From: a bacterium BMS3Bbin13
Lineage (GTDB): Bacteria > Pseudomonadota > Gammaproteobacteria > 21-64-14
Assembly (NCBI GenBank): GCA_002897735.1
Contig: BDTW01000003.1
Coordinates: forward strand, 1 to 60,867
Direction: 5' to 3'
DNA length: 60,867 nucleotides
Below, one piece after another: positions 43,099 to 50,874 of the stretch. Made by a program: the position numbers and the translations under genes. The stretch's first letter is position 1. Each line of letters opens with the position of its first letter. The notes under the pieces were generated by a model. It was not told the DNA's origin, did no database searches, and was given only the letters and a program-made list of their open reading frames with translations.

Positions 43099-43470
43099 CT
43101 ACTTCACAGCCGCAGGGCCCCGTGGCCGCCTGGGTCCAGGACGAAGATCATGTATCAGAATTTCCCACCACAACCCGCAACTGTCCATGCGGGTCAACTA
43201 CCCCGCCCTAAAGGGCGGAGCTTGTGAGAGCAGGCTGGGTTGACCAGGGGGCCAAGTAACGTTGGCAGACGTTCGTAACAGGTCGTTCAGACGCACCGGC
43301 GGATGCTTCCTCAGTTCGCCGCTCTGCAAGGTTGGGATCATGCTGGCGAAAGGCAAAGCGCCGAAGGTTTCAGTCGCACCCGTAAGGGTGGAGCCGGTTA
43401 CGGACAACCCCGAGGGGAGACGGGTGGAAACACCCGCGTCACAAGGCCCGTAAGGGCAAAGGTATCGGTA
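43099..43470 (+). ncRNA. IscB omega-RNA region and left end of the element
   Basis: No gene in this stretch. It includes a CCCCGCCCTAAAGGGCGGAG hairpin (about 43202-43221) at the probable left end and, nearer iscB, the conserved GCAAAGCGCCGAAGGTTTC and CACCCGTAAGGGTGGAGCC segments and several GC hairpins typical of omega-RNA (HEARO). The guide should lie at the 5' end, just upstream of the left hairpin. Exact ends are not provable by eye. Confidence 0.75.
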
Positions 43471-44778
43471 ATGGCTGTGTTGATATTGGATAAGCGCAAG
43501 AATCCGCTGATGCCGTGTTCCGAGAAGCGGGCGCGGTTGCTGCTAGAACGAGGCCGGGCGCGAGTCCATCGGAAGGCCCCGTTTATCATCCGGCTGGTGG
43601 ACCGCGGGGTGGAAGATTCCGCCTTGCAGCCTTTGCGGCTCAAGTTGGATCCGGGCAGCAAGACCACGGGTATTGCCCTGGTCCGCGAGCGGGAGACGGT
43701 CGATCCGGCCACCGGGAAGAGCACCCGCGCGCAGGCGGTGGTATTTCTCGCGGAACTCGCTCATCGCGGGCACCTCATCCGGGACCGACTCACGGCCCGG
43801 CGCGCCTTCCGCCGCCGGCGCCGGGGAACTCTGCGCTACCGGGCGCCGCGTTTTCTGAATCGGACCCGGCCTCGGGGGTGGCTGGCGCCCTCTCTTCGGC
43901 ATCGGGTGGACACCACTATGGCGTGGGTCGACAGGCTGATGCGCTGGGCACCGGTGGCGGGCCTCTCGACCCTGCTCCATCGCTTCGACACGCAGGCGTT
44001 GCAGAACCCGGAAATCTCCGGCATCGAGTACCAGCAGGGCACACTGACCGGCTACGAGGTCCGGGAGTACCTGCTGGAGAAGTGGGGCTGGCGCTGCGCC
44101 TACTGCGACGTCGAAAACGTCCCGCTCACCGTCGACCATATCCATCCGAAGAGCCGAGGCGGTTCGGACCGGGTATCGAACCTGGCGCTGGCCTGCGTGC
44201 CTTGCAACCAGCGCAAGGGAAACCGCGACGTGACCGAGTTCCTGCTCCACGACCCGAAGCGCCTGGCCCATATCGAAGCGCAACGCAAGGCGCCACTCAA
44301 GGACGCCGCCGCCGTGAACAGCACTCGCTGGGCGCTGCTCGGTCGGCTGAAGGAAACAGGGCTGGACGTGGAAGTGGGCACCGGTGGACGGACCAAGTAC
44401 AACCGCGCCCGGCAACAATGCCCCAAAACCCACTGGGTAGACGCGGCGTGCGGCGGGCCGCCGGGTGCGCTCGTTCGCCTCGATCCGGAGACGAAGCCTC
44501 TCGCTATCCGAGCCACCGGGCACGGCGAGAGGCAACGCGCCCGCCTGAACCGGTACGGGTTCCCGCGTGGGCACAAACCCCGCCGGCGGTCCTTTCTCGG
44601 CTGGCGGACCGGCGCAATCGCACGCTGCGACAAGCCGGGTGTCCGCGCATTCGTGGGCCGGGTAGCCATCCGGTTCCGGCCGTCTTTCGTGATTACCGGA
44701 CCCGACGGCAAGAAGGCGGAAACCCACCCGAAGTATCTGCACATCGTGCAAAAGGGAGACGGTTATGCGTATGCGTAA
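43471..44778 (+). CDS. iscB: IscB RNA-guided nuclease (Cas9 ancestor)
   Basis: 435 aa from ATG at 43471. The PLMP domain opens NPLMPCSEKRARLLL. RuvC-I is LKLDPGSKTTGIAL (Asp), followed by an arginine-rich bridge helix (RRAFRRRRRGTLRYR). HNH is in CAYCDVENVPLTVDHIHPKS and CVPCNQRKGNRD, with the DHIH core. RuvC-II/III are around EVGTGGRTKYNRARQ and HWVDAACGG. Full-length and apparently intact. It uses an omega-RNA (43099-43470) to cut DNA and is carried by IS605-type elements; no TnpA is present here. Confidence 0.95.
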   Translation: MAVLILDKRKNPLMPCSEKRARLLLERGRARVHRKAPFIIRLVDRGVEDSALQPLRLKLDPGSKTTGIALVRERETVDPATGKSTRAQAVVFLAELAHRGHLIRDRLTARRAFRRRRRGTLRYRAPRFLNRTRPRGWLAPSLRHRVDTTMAWVDRLMRWAPVAGLSTLLHRFDTQALQNPEISGIEYQQGTLTGYEVREYLLEKWGWRCAYCDVENVPLTVDHIHPKSRGGSDRVSNLALACVPCNQRKGNRDVTEFLLHDPKRLAHIEAQRKAPLKDAAAVNSTRWALLGRLKETGLDVEVGTGGRTKYNRARQQCPKTHWVDAACGGPPGALVRLDPETKPLAIRATGHGERQRARLNRYGFPRGHKPRRRSFLGWRTGAIARCDKPGVRAFVGRVAIRFRPSFVITGPDGKKAETHPKYLHIVQKGDGYAYA

Positions 44779-44795
44779 AGGGGGCGGCGCTTCCG

Positions 44796-44825
44796 CTCCA
44801 GCCGAGCCATTGGCTACGGCTGGAG
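44796..44825. repeat. Right-end hairpin of the iscB element
   Basis: CTCCAGCCG-AGCC-ATT-GGCT-A-CGGCTGGAG: a double-stem hairpin 18 bp after the iscB stop. It is about 23 bp before the methyltransferase duplicate. Confidence 0.65.
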
Positions 44826-44848
44826 TACCCGCGCCGAAAATGTGACTG

Positions 44849-45127
44849 ATGGTAGGAAACAGTGTATCGCCGCCGCCAGCCATCGCCCTCCTCGCCGCAA
44901 ACGCCGGGGATCTGGCGATCCACCCCGCGAAGCGCAGAGCCGGCGGCAACGGCCATGTTTGATCCGGATCAGTGTCTTTTCACTCCGAAGTCTCTTGCCT
45001 TGCGTGCATGGGCGACGTTTTCCGCCCGGGGTTTCGGAAGCGTGCTCGAGCCCATCCGCCGGCGAGGGACACTTGGCCGCTGCATGTCCCTACGCCGAGA
45101 CCGTGCGCAACCCGCGCTCCAAGGAAC
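44849..45127 (+). pseudogene. Degraded duplicate of the C5-methyltransferase 3' end and DUF4942 5' end
   Basis: 44849-44972 is nearly identical to 41259-41382 (motif X through ATGTTTGATCC). It continues with about 80 percent identity to 41501, has one extra C at about 45053 (frameshift), then jumps to the segment equal to 41728-41763 with about 227 bp missing. It cannot encode a working protein. Confidence 0.85.
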
Positions 45128-45132
45128 GTTAA

Positions 45133-45720
45133 TCAGGAACGAACGAATTCAAACAACGGGCCATAATCATGATTATCTGCCGCGCAAAGGGCTACGACAT
45201 ATGCTTTCCGTGTCTTACTGGTATCGACCAGGTTGACCCGGCCCCATGTGAAGCGCGGGCGACCTATTGCTGTTAGCAGGAGGTCAGTTGCCAGCCTTGC
45301 ATGGCGGCCATTCCCATTCGGATAAGCATGAATCCATACCAGCTTGTGATGAAGGCGTGCGGCGATTTCATCCGGCTCATAAGTACCGTTCTCAATCCAG
45401 AAGCGACAATCATCGAGAAGCTGGCGCATCTCGGTTGGAATGCGGTAAGCATCAACGCCGATATTTTTACCAGTGTGTCTGTATTCACCAGCCCAGCGCC
45501 ACACCCGGCCATACATCCGCTTGTGAAGGTCGTTCAGAAATCGCTCGCCCAGTACATCACGCTTGCGTTTGAATGCCCATTCTTCGGCTTCAAGAATATT
45601 GGCCTGTTCCGCTTCATTGAGTTCTCCGCGCAGGGTGATATAGGACGGAATCAGACCTTCTCGCTCATCTTTGCTGAGCGGCGTTGCCGCGTCATCCTGT
45701 TCGTAGATCGGGTTAGTCAT
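45133..45720 (-). CDS. Fic-domain protein (mobile mystery protein B)
   Basis: 195 aa. The Fic core is HAYPNGNGRHARLATDLLL (HxFxDGNGR-type, here HAYPNGNGR), flanked by GEYRHTGKNIGV and RFLNDLHKRMYGRVWRW. Fic proteins transfer AMP or phosphate groups to targets. It overlaps the XRE gene by 4 bp. The pair is known as mobile mystery proteins A and B and often sits on mobile elements; a toxin-antitoxin-like role is likely. The start is ATG at 45720. Confidence 0.88.
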   Translation of the reverse strand: MTNPIYEQDDAATPLSKDEREGLIPSYITLRGELNEAEQANILEAEEWAFKRKRDVLGERFLNDLHKRMYGRVWRWAGEYRHTGKNIGVDAYRIPTEMRQLLDDCRFWIENGTYEPDEIAARLHHKLVWIHAYPNGNGRHARLATDLLLTAIGRPRFTWGRVNLVDTSKTRKAYVVALCAADNHDYGPLFEFVRS

Positions 45721-46196
45721 TCATCCTCCCCCCAAATCTCAGAACCAGCATTTTCAAGCAGGCGCTCAATCATGCGCTTGATCTGTTCCTGCTCGTCGGC
45801 TGCCTCAACTCCTTGGGCTTCGAGGGCCATGCTATGGCGTGTCGTTTCCATGCGTTTCTTTGCAAGGCACTCGGCGCGCTCGCAGACCAGTTCGTCGAGC
45901 GGTTTCCTCGGGACGAGGGCATAGACCAAGCAGCAGTCCATGGCATGTGCCGCCTTTTCCAGGCTGTTGAGGGTTATCGCGCCTTTGGCCTCCGCTTGCT
46001 CAATCGCAACCGCGCGCGACTGAACGACACCCAACCGCTTCGCAAGCTGGGTGGTCGTCATGCCCAGCGCCTCTCGGATGGCCTTGATCCAGCCCCGCGA
46101 TGGGCGTGCGAAACTCGCTGAACCCCGTAGGGAATTCAGGCGCTTATCGAGTTGTCGGCGTGCGACGGCACGTTCTTTCGGGCGCATAGCAATCAC
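45717..46196 (-). CDS. XRE-family regulator (mobile mystery protein A)
   Basis: 159 aa. HTH region IREALGMTTTQLAKRLGVVQSRAVAIEQAEAKG, then a helical tail. It is the antitoxin-like partner of the Fic protein, and probably autoregulates the pair. The 46197-46298 leader is AT-rich (TATTAATATAACC) and may hold the promoter. Confidence 0.85.
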   Translation of the reverse strand: MIAMRPKERAVARRQLDKRLNSLRGSASFARPSRGWIKAIREALGMTTTQLAKRLGVVQSRAVAIEQAEAKGAITLNSLEKAAHAMDCCLVYALVPRKPLDELVCERAECLAKKRMETTRHSMALEAQGVEAADEQEQIKRMIERLLENAGSEIWGEDE

Positions 46197-46298
46197 CTTT
46201 ACGTGTTAATATAACCGACCAAGCATCACATATAAGTGAACCGAAGGCAATTATATTATCATATAAATATGATTACAGAACGACATCCTTGACCGCCA

Positions 46299-46338
46299 TT
46301 GACATCCTCCCCGGCCTTCATGCCGGGGAGGATGTCAA
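46299..46338. repeat. Perfect 40-bp IS605-type palindrome
   Basis: TTGACATCCTCCCCGGC-CTTCAT-GCCGGGGAGGATGTCAA: 17-bp arms around a 6-nt loop. Its 5' 14 bp match the ends at 1259 and 23805. Probably a solo element end or a target site. Confidence 0.7.
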
Positions 46339-46357
46339 ACAAACCGGACCTTGGATG

Positions 46358-46385
46358 TTGCATTCCACTCGTTCCTTGCGATCCT
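46358..46385 (+). promoter_or_regulatory. Promoter-like TTGCAT-N15/16-GATCCT
   Basis: Upstream of the 46418 gene. The -10-like hexamer is weak. Confidence 0.4.
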
Positions 46386-46417
46386 GCTTCCAGTCCACTT
46401 GAGAGGGAGATCGCGTG

Positions 46418-46633
46418 ATGATTACCCGAGTTCTTCGGCTACTGTTCTCCGGGGCGCTGTTCGGCGCCGGCTACGCGCTCGGGCGCCTGCTGTTGATGCC
46501 GCTGATGCTGACCGCCTTGGCCGGAGCCGGCTGGGCCTTCGGCTGGTCCTCGCTGCACCATGTCCACTTTCTGCAGGGCGTTCAGCACGTCGTATTCTCG
46601 TTACACGCCATGCTGATGCATCGTGCGGGTTAA
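46418..46633 (+). CDS. Small membrane protein, 71 aa
   Basis: ATG at 46418, GAGGGAG upstream. Two or three hydrophobic segments (LLFSGALFGAGYALGRLLL, LMLTALAGAGWAFGW). His-rich C terminus. It is coupled to the next gene, 17 bp later. Function unknown. Confidence 0.65.
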   Translation: MITRVLRLLFSGALFGAGYALGRLLLMPLMLTALAGAGWAFGWSSLHHVHFLQGVQHVVFSLHAMLMHRAG

Positions 46634-46650
46634 AAGGTAGGAGATTGGAT

Positions 46651-47313
46651 ATGCAATTCACCTGTCCACTCTGCCATTCGCATCACGCCACGCGCTTGGC
46701 GCTCGTCCAGGCCAAGGGGCGCTCGCGCTCGCGTGGCTGGTCGCTGACCGGCGGCGTCGGGGGAATGTTTTCCCTTGCCTTGACCTTCATTTCGCTGCCG
46801 TTCCGATTCTTGGGATTCGGGGGGATTGCCCGCAATCTTTCGTACACCGAGACGGTCCTTGCCAGAGAGACCGCGCCGCCCCACCGTGTGCCGGTCCTAA
46901 AGATGGCGCTGTTCGGTTGGATTCCCGTTTATATTTTCTTCGGACTTCCCCTTACCGGGATGGCGATATCTCTCGCGGCGCGAGACCCCTATTTCGGCAG
47001 CCTGTTCAACAGCTTGATTGGCATAGGCATGCTGGCTTTCTATATTGCCAGCCTCGTCGCGGGCGACTACTACAATCGTAAGGTTTGGCCCCTGCTCGAA
47101 GCCGTCTGGCAACGCACCTTCCTCTGCGGGCGCTGCGGAGCCAACTACATCGTGCCCGACTACGACCCCTGTGGCCGGCGCCCGGTGCGCTCCGACCAGA
47201 TCGGCCAGGGCGGGTCGCGGTTTTCCCGGCGGGACGGGCTACCCAGGGCCAAACAGCCGGAGGCACAGGAACAGGCTCGCGCCAAAGCTGAGCAGGACCT
47301 CGGCCGGTGGTGA
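46651..47313 (+). CDS. Zinc-ribbon membrane protein, 220 aa
   Basis: ATG at 46651 with GGAG upstream. N-terminal CPLCHSHH zinc knuckle and a second CGRCGANYIV near residue 168. Three to four membrane segments between (GMFSLALTFISLPFRFLGFG, GWIPVYIFFGLPLTGMAISLAA, IGMLAFYIASLVA). The end is charged. It overlaps the recJ start. A regulatory or transport role cannot be named. Confidence 0.65.
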   Translation: MQFTCPLCHSHHATRLALVQAKGRSRSRGWSLTGGVGGMFSLALTFISLPFRFLGFGGIARNLSYTETVLARETAPPHRVPVLKMALFGWIPVYIFFGLPLTGMAISLAARDPYFGSLFNSLIGIGMLAFYIASLVAGDYYNRKVWPLLEAVWQRTFLCGRCGANYIVPDYDPCGRRPVRSDQIGQGGSRFSRRDGLPRAKQPEAQEQARAKAEQDLGRW

Positions 47314-49103
47314 GCACTCCACTCATTCAGATCCTTCGCCGACCGGTACTCGCGGAGCCTTCCACCTTTCGCGGTCTAGCCCCCGTCCTGGCTCGCGTCT
47401 ATGCCACCAGGTCCCAAAACGCCGGCGAGACCCGCCTCTCGCTCGAGGCGCTTCCTTCTCCCGACGATCTGTTGGGCATCGAGGCGGCCACCGATCGCCT
47501 CATCAGGGCGGTGCGCACCAACGAGGCAATTTGCGTCGCCGGGGATTTCGATTGCGACGGGGCTACCGCGACCGCCGTCTGCGTCCGTGCGTTACGGGCG
47601 TTCGGACACGGGAATGTGTCGTTTTTCGTCCCCGACCGCGCCCGCCTCGGCTACGGCCTGACCCCCGGCGCCGTCGATGCGATGCGGGACCGAAAACCCG
47701 GACTCATTCTCACCGTGGACAACGGGATCTCTTCGGCTGCCGGCGTTGCGCACGCGCGCGAGGCCGGCATCGACGTGATCGTCACGGATCACCACCTGCC
47801 GCCGGACCGTCTTCCACCCGCCACGGCCACCGTCAACCCGAATCAGCCGGGTGACCCCTTCCCTTCCAAGGCACTGGCCGGCGTCGGCGTTGCGTTCTAC
47901 CTGATGCTCGCCACCCGGCAGGCGCTTCGCAAGCAGGGCCATTTTCATCGGCGCCCTGAACCCAACTTGGCCGAACTCCTCGACTTGGTGGCGCTCGGCA
48001 CGGTCGCCGACATGGTCCCGCTCGACCATACCAACCGCATTCTCGTCGAACAGGGCTTGCGCCGGATCCGCGCCGGCCACGCCAGCCCCGGCATCGCCGC
48101 ACTCCTCCAAGTAAGCGGTTGCAACGCCACCCAAATCGTGGCCTCCGACTTCGGATTCGGTCTCGGCCCCCGGCTCAACGCCGCCGGACGGCTCGAAACC
48201 ATGGATATCGGGATTCAGTGTTTGCTTTCCGATGACCCGGTCCATGCGCTCGAAATCGCCACCCGTCTGGACGCCCTCAATCGCGAGCGGCGCAAAATCG
48301 GACAGCGGATGCGTGAGGAGGCCGAGGCCATCGTGGTCGAACAAGCTGCCACACTGGGCGCGGATTTGCCGGACGGCCTATGCCTGTTCGCGGAAGGCTG
48401 GCACCAGGGGGTTGTGGGCTTGGTCGCCGGACGCATAAAGGACCGCTTCCATCGTCCGGTCGTCGCGTTCGCGGAGGACGGTAATACCGCGGGAAGGTTG
48501 AAAGGCTCCGCCCGCTCCATCCCCGGCATCCACATCCGCGATGCGCTCGCGCGAGTCGACGCCCTGCAGCCTGGCCTCATCGAACGATTCGGCGGTCATG
48601 CGATGGCGGCCGGACTGACCCTTCACGGGGAGGCGCCCTCGTCCTTGGAACGATTCCGGGATGCATTCACGGCGGCCGTCTCGGATCTCGCCCCTCCCGG
48701 AGCCTTCGCGCGCGTGCTCGAGACCGATGGCCCACTCGACCCGGAAGAGATGTCCTTGGACACCGCCCGGATGCTCCGCTACGGGGGACCGTGGGGACAG
48801 GGTTTCCCGGAGCCGATTTGGGACGGCCCGCTTGAAGTCACCGAGGTGCGATGGGTGGGGGACGGCCGCCACGCCAAACTGCGCGTACGTTACGACTCCG
48901 CCATGCCGCCCATCGATGCCATTGCTTTCAATGCCACAGAACTGCCTTCCCTACCGCAGCCGGGCATCCATCACCTCGCCTACCGCCTCGACGTGAACCA
49001 CTACAAGGGCATCAGCCGCCCTCAATTGGTTGTCCAGACCTGCCTGCCTGTGCGCCAAGCGCAGACCACCGCCCCCGGAACCCGGCAGGGGTTCCGCCCG
49101 TGA
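47307..49103 (+). CDS. recJ: Single-strand exonuclease RecJ (DHH family)
   Basis: 598 aa. DHH phosphoesterase motifs: AGDFDCDGATATAVCV (motif I), ILTVDNGISS, VTDHHLPP (DHH) and the DHHA1 end (FGGHAMAAGLTL). It digests 5' ends of single-stranded DNA. The GTG at 47307 overlaps the upstream gene by 7 bp. Adds to the recombination set (RecT, YqaJ, SSB). Confidence 0.95.
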   Translation: MVSTPLIQILRRPVLAEPSTFRGLAPVLARVYATRSQNAGETRLSLEALPSPDDLLGIEAATDRLIRAVRTNEAICVAGDFDCDGATATAVCVRALRAFGHGNVSFFVPDRARLGYGLTPGAVDAMRDRKPGLILTVDNGISSAAGVAHAREAGIDVIVTDHHLPPDRLPPATATVNPNQPGDPFPSKALAGVGVAFYLMLATRQALRKQGHFHRRPEPNLAELLDLVALGTVADMVPLDHTNRILVEQGLRRIRAGHASPGIAALLQVSGCNATQIVASDFGFGLGPRLNAAGRLETMDIGIQCLLSDDPVHALEIATRLDALNRERRKIGQRMREEAEAIVVEQAATLGADLPDGLCLFAEGWHQGVVGLVAGRIKDRFHRPVVAFAEDGNTAGRLKGSARSIPGIHIRDALARVDALQPGLIERFGGHAMAAGLTLHGEAPSSLERFRDAFTAAVSDLAPPGAFARVLETDGPLDPEEMSLDTARMLRYGGPWGQGFPEPIWDGPLEVTEVRWVGDGRHAKLRVRYDSAMPPIDAIAFNATELPSLPQPGIHHLAYRLDVNHYKGISRPQLVVQTCLPVRQAQTTAPGTRQGFRP

Positions 49104-49348
49104 ACACTCATCTGCTATCCCGCTTGTTCACCGCCATCGATGACGAGATGGATGCCGTCGACCGCTCCAATGCCTCGCTCAACCGGCTGCTTGTGAGGGC
49201 GCTGCGCCGCGTGACCACGGCCGATGAAGCGCGGCGGCTCGTCGAACTCATTCCGAACGAACATCCCTATGCCCCGCTGGTCCAGGCACTGTACGACGAC
49301 TTGGCCGGGAATCCGCCACACACACCTCCCTTTCCGATGTCCAATTGA
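49100..49348 (+). CDS. Small helical protein, 82 aa
   Basis: GTG at 49100 overlaps the recJ stop (GTGA). Product is helical (LFTAIDDEMDAVDRSNASLNRLLVRAL, then TTADEARRLVELIPNE). Unknown; translated with RecJ. Confidence 0.6.
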   Translation: MNTHLLSRLFTAIDDEMDAVDRSNASLNRLLVRALRRVTTADEARRLVELIPNEHPYAPLVQALYDDLAGNPPHTPPFPMSN

Positions 49349-49432
49349 GGACCGTTCGCACTCCTCGGTTCCTTTTCCGCTCCGCTCATGATCGGTAAAC
49401 ACGATCACTCTCCTGCGTCCGAGTAAATAAAC

Positions 49433-49460
49433 TTGCATTTTTCCAGGCGCGGACTATGCT
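49433..49460 (+). promoter_or_regulatory. Promoter TTGCAT-N16-TATGCT
   Basis: Boxes 49433-49438 and 49455-49460. Starts the predicted small RNA. It is the same pattern as in the other plus-strand units. Confidence 0.6.
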
Positions 49461-49466
49461 TTCTCG

Positions 49467-49710
49467 CATGTTACGCAGAACCCCCATCGTTAGGAAAGAC
49501 TGTGGCGCGTATGCCATATCCATTTGGCAAGCGCCAGTGATGTCATGCGCGTCGCGTACGATAGCTCCCGCGCAGACACCGGTTCTCCACCTGAACGGAA
49601 GCGAATTCACATAACGGTCCACCAGAATTCCAGGGGGGGCCAGGACCAAAAACCAGGCTCCCCAGACACGAAACCCCGGAGAGCCCACTTGGACTACCGG
49701 GGTTTTTTTT
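49467..49710 (+). ncRNA. Predicted small RNA, about 245 nt
   Basis: From the promoter at 49433 to a strong terminator at 49672-49710, with no convincing ORF (the frame from 49524 is low complexity and overlaps opposite frames). The sequence carries GCGCCA/TGGCGC-type pairing near its centre. It lies immediately before the tRNA array. No known family recognised. Confidence 0.5.
49672..49710 (+). terminator. Rho-independent terminator 1
   Basis: AACCCCGG/CCGGGGTT stem with a 17-nt loop, followed by six more T. Confidence 0.85.
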
Positions 49711-49717
49711 ACGTCCC

Positions 49718-49749
49718 ACCCAGCGCCTACGTTGCCTGGGTTGTTTTTT
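49718..49749 (+). terminator. Rho-independent terminator 2 (tandem)
   Basis: ACCCAG/CTGGGT stem, then TGTTTTTT. A TTGACA at 49748-49753 follows and may start a tRNA promoter. Confidence 0.7.
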
Positions 49750-49833
49750 GACAACCGGGATTCGTTGATTCGTTGTGTTCCCCGTCGGGGGCACGCGGGC
49801 GTCTTGTGTCCGCAGTTTCCCGGCGGGGTCTTC

Positions 49834-49880
49834 AGGCCGATAGCTCAACGGTAGAGCGGTGGACTCCAAACTCATTGATG
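49834..49880 (+). pseudogene. 5' half of a tRNA-Trp(CCA)-like gene
   Basis: AGGCCGA, TAGCTCAACGGTAGAGC (D arm) and loop CTCCAAA with a mismatched anticodon stem. No matching 3' half: the T arm and acceptor are not found nearby, and 49881-50169 holds no tRNA I can resolve. A CGGCC at about 49950 could be a displaced acceptor. Confidence 0.45.
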
Positions 49881-50169
49881 GGGGTTTGGCGCGGAACCGG
49901 CATTCAGATTCCAATGTGTCCGTGAGCATGGTCGCGGCGTGTAGTTGACCGGCCCATACGATAAGGGGGCGCCGTGGCGGAACCGGCTGTTGCGGGTGTG
50001 CCCCAGGGGGAGCCGATCAAACAGTATCGGTTGCGCCTGCCAGGATCGCCCGCCCATCGCCCCCGGGGACTCCCGGCGGACACGGGGCGGGAGTCGCCGG
50101 AGTAACCGGAAGGCCCGCAGCATCTATCTCGTCCGCCCACGACGGAAGAAGTTGGGCCATCGTTTCTAT

Positions 50170-50244
50170 CGCGGGGAGGGTGTTGGCTCCCAATCTGAGC
50201 TCATAACCCGGCCCACGTCGGTTCGATTCCGACCCCCGCAATCA
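50170..50244 (+). tRNA. Initiator-like tRNA-fMet(CAT)
   Basis: Acceptor CGCGGGG pairs with CCCCCGC; anticodon loop CTCATAA; T arm GTCGGTTCGATTCCGAC. The anticodon stem is CTGAG/CCCGG, with an A-C mismatch in the three G-C pairs needed for initiators. The 3' end is ATCA in place of ACCA. Confidence 0.7.
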
Positions 50245-50249
50245 CCTTC

Positions 50250-50325
50250 GCCCCGTTAGCTCAATCGGAAGAGCGCCACCCTGTCACGGTGGAGGTAGCC
50301 GGATCGAAACCGGTGCGGGGCGCCA
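50250..50325 (+). tRNA. tRNA-Asp(GTC)
   Basis: Acceptor GCCCCGT/GCGGGGC, anticodon arm CCACC-CTGTCAC-GGTGG, T arm with ATCGAAA loop, G73 and encoded CCA. Confidence 0.9.
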
Positions 50326-50334
50326 TTCGTACAT

Positions 50335-50408
50335 TGGGAGATCGTCTAGTGGCAGGACCGGAGCCTTTGAAGCTCCAGACGTAGGTTCGAATCCTACTCC
50401 CCCAACCA
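50335..50408 (+). tRNA. tRNA-Gln(TTG)
   Basis: Anticodon arm GGAGC-CTTTGAA-GCTCC. Acceptor TGGGAGA/TCCCCCA has an A-C mismatch at position 5. T arm GTAGG-TTCGAAT-CCTAC; CCA encoded. Confidence 0.85.
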
Positions 50409-50468
50409 CCGGCTAGTGCCGGAGCAAACCGTTTGTACCGATCGCGATACCGACCGATTTTTAGTCTT

Positions 50469-50545
50469 CTGGGTGCAGCTCAGCTTGGTAGAGCCTCTGC
50501 TTTTGGAGCAGAGGGTCGCAGGTCCGAATCCTGTCACCCAGACCA
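50469..50545 (+). tRNA. tRNA-Pro(TGG)
   Basis: Acceptor CTGGGTG/CACCCAG, anticodon arm CTCTGC-TTTTGGA-GCAGAG, CCA encoded. The T loop is TCCGAAT, lacking the conserved T55. Confidence 0.85.
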
Positions 50546-50558
50546 GTTTCGCACGGCC

Positions 50559-50696
50559 TGTGACGTGGCGCGTATTGGCACGCGCTTGCTCATCGTGGAT
50601 GCGCGCTTACACGGTGACGAGAGCGGGGTAGTATCCCCCCACCCCGCGAAACCCGGTAGGGTTTGTTCCAGGTTCGACTCCTGGCATCACGGGCCG
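50559..50696 (+). pseudogene. tRNA-like gene with insertion (3' half clear)
   Basis: T arm CCAGG-TTCGACT-CCTGG and 3' acceptor CATCACG (with TGTGACG at 50559 as possible 5' strand) give 138 nt. Between lie GCGGGGT/ACCCCGC and AAACCC/GGGTTT hairpins. No anticodon loop can be assigned. Confidence 0.4.
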
Positions 50697-50712
50697 TGCG
50701 AATCACAATCAT

Positions 50713-50788
50713 GCCGCCGTAGCTCAACCGGTAGAGCAGCGGTCCTGTAAACCGCAGGTTGCGGGTTCGACTCCTGTCAGCGGCTCCA
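50713..50788 (+). tRNA. tRNA-Thr(TGT)
   Basis: Anticodon arm GCGGT-CCTGTAA-ACCGC; acceptor GCCGCCG/CAGCGGC with one mismatch; CCA encoded. Confidence 0.9.
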
Positions 50789-50794
50789 ATACTC

Positions 50795-50868
50795 GCGGGC
50801 TTGGCCGAGCGGTCAGGCAGCGGTCTTCCAAACCGCACAGGCGGGTTCGACTCCCGCAGCCCGCTCCA
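50795..50868 (+). tRNA. tRNA-Gly(TCC)
   Basis: Acceptor GCGGGCT/AGCCCGC perfect; anticodon arm GCGGT-CTTCCAA-ACCGC; CCA encoded. The D arm (GCCG) is unusual for tRNA-Gly. Confidence 0.85.
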
Positions 50869-50874
50869 TTCGAT

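Noticed and set aside
49524-49751. 75-aa ORF in the small-RNA locus
   Set aside because: It crosses both terminators and has no ribosome site.
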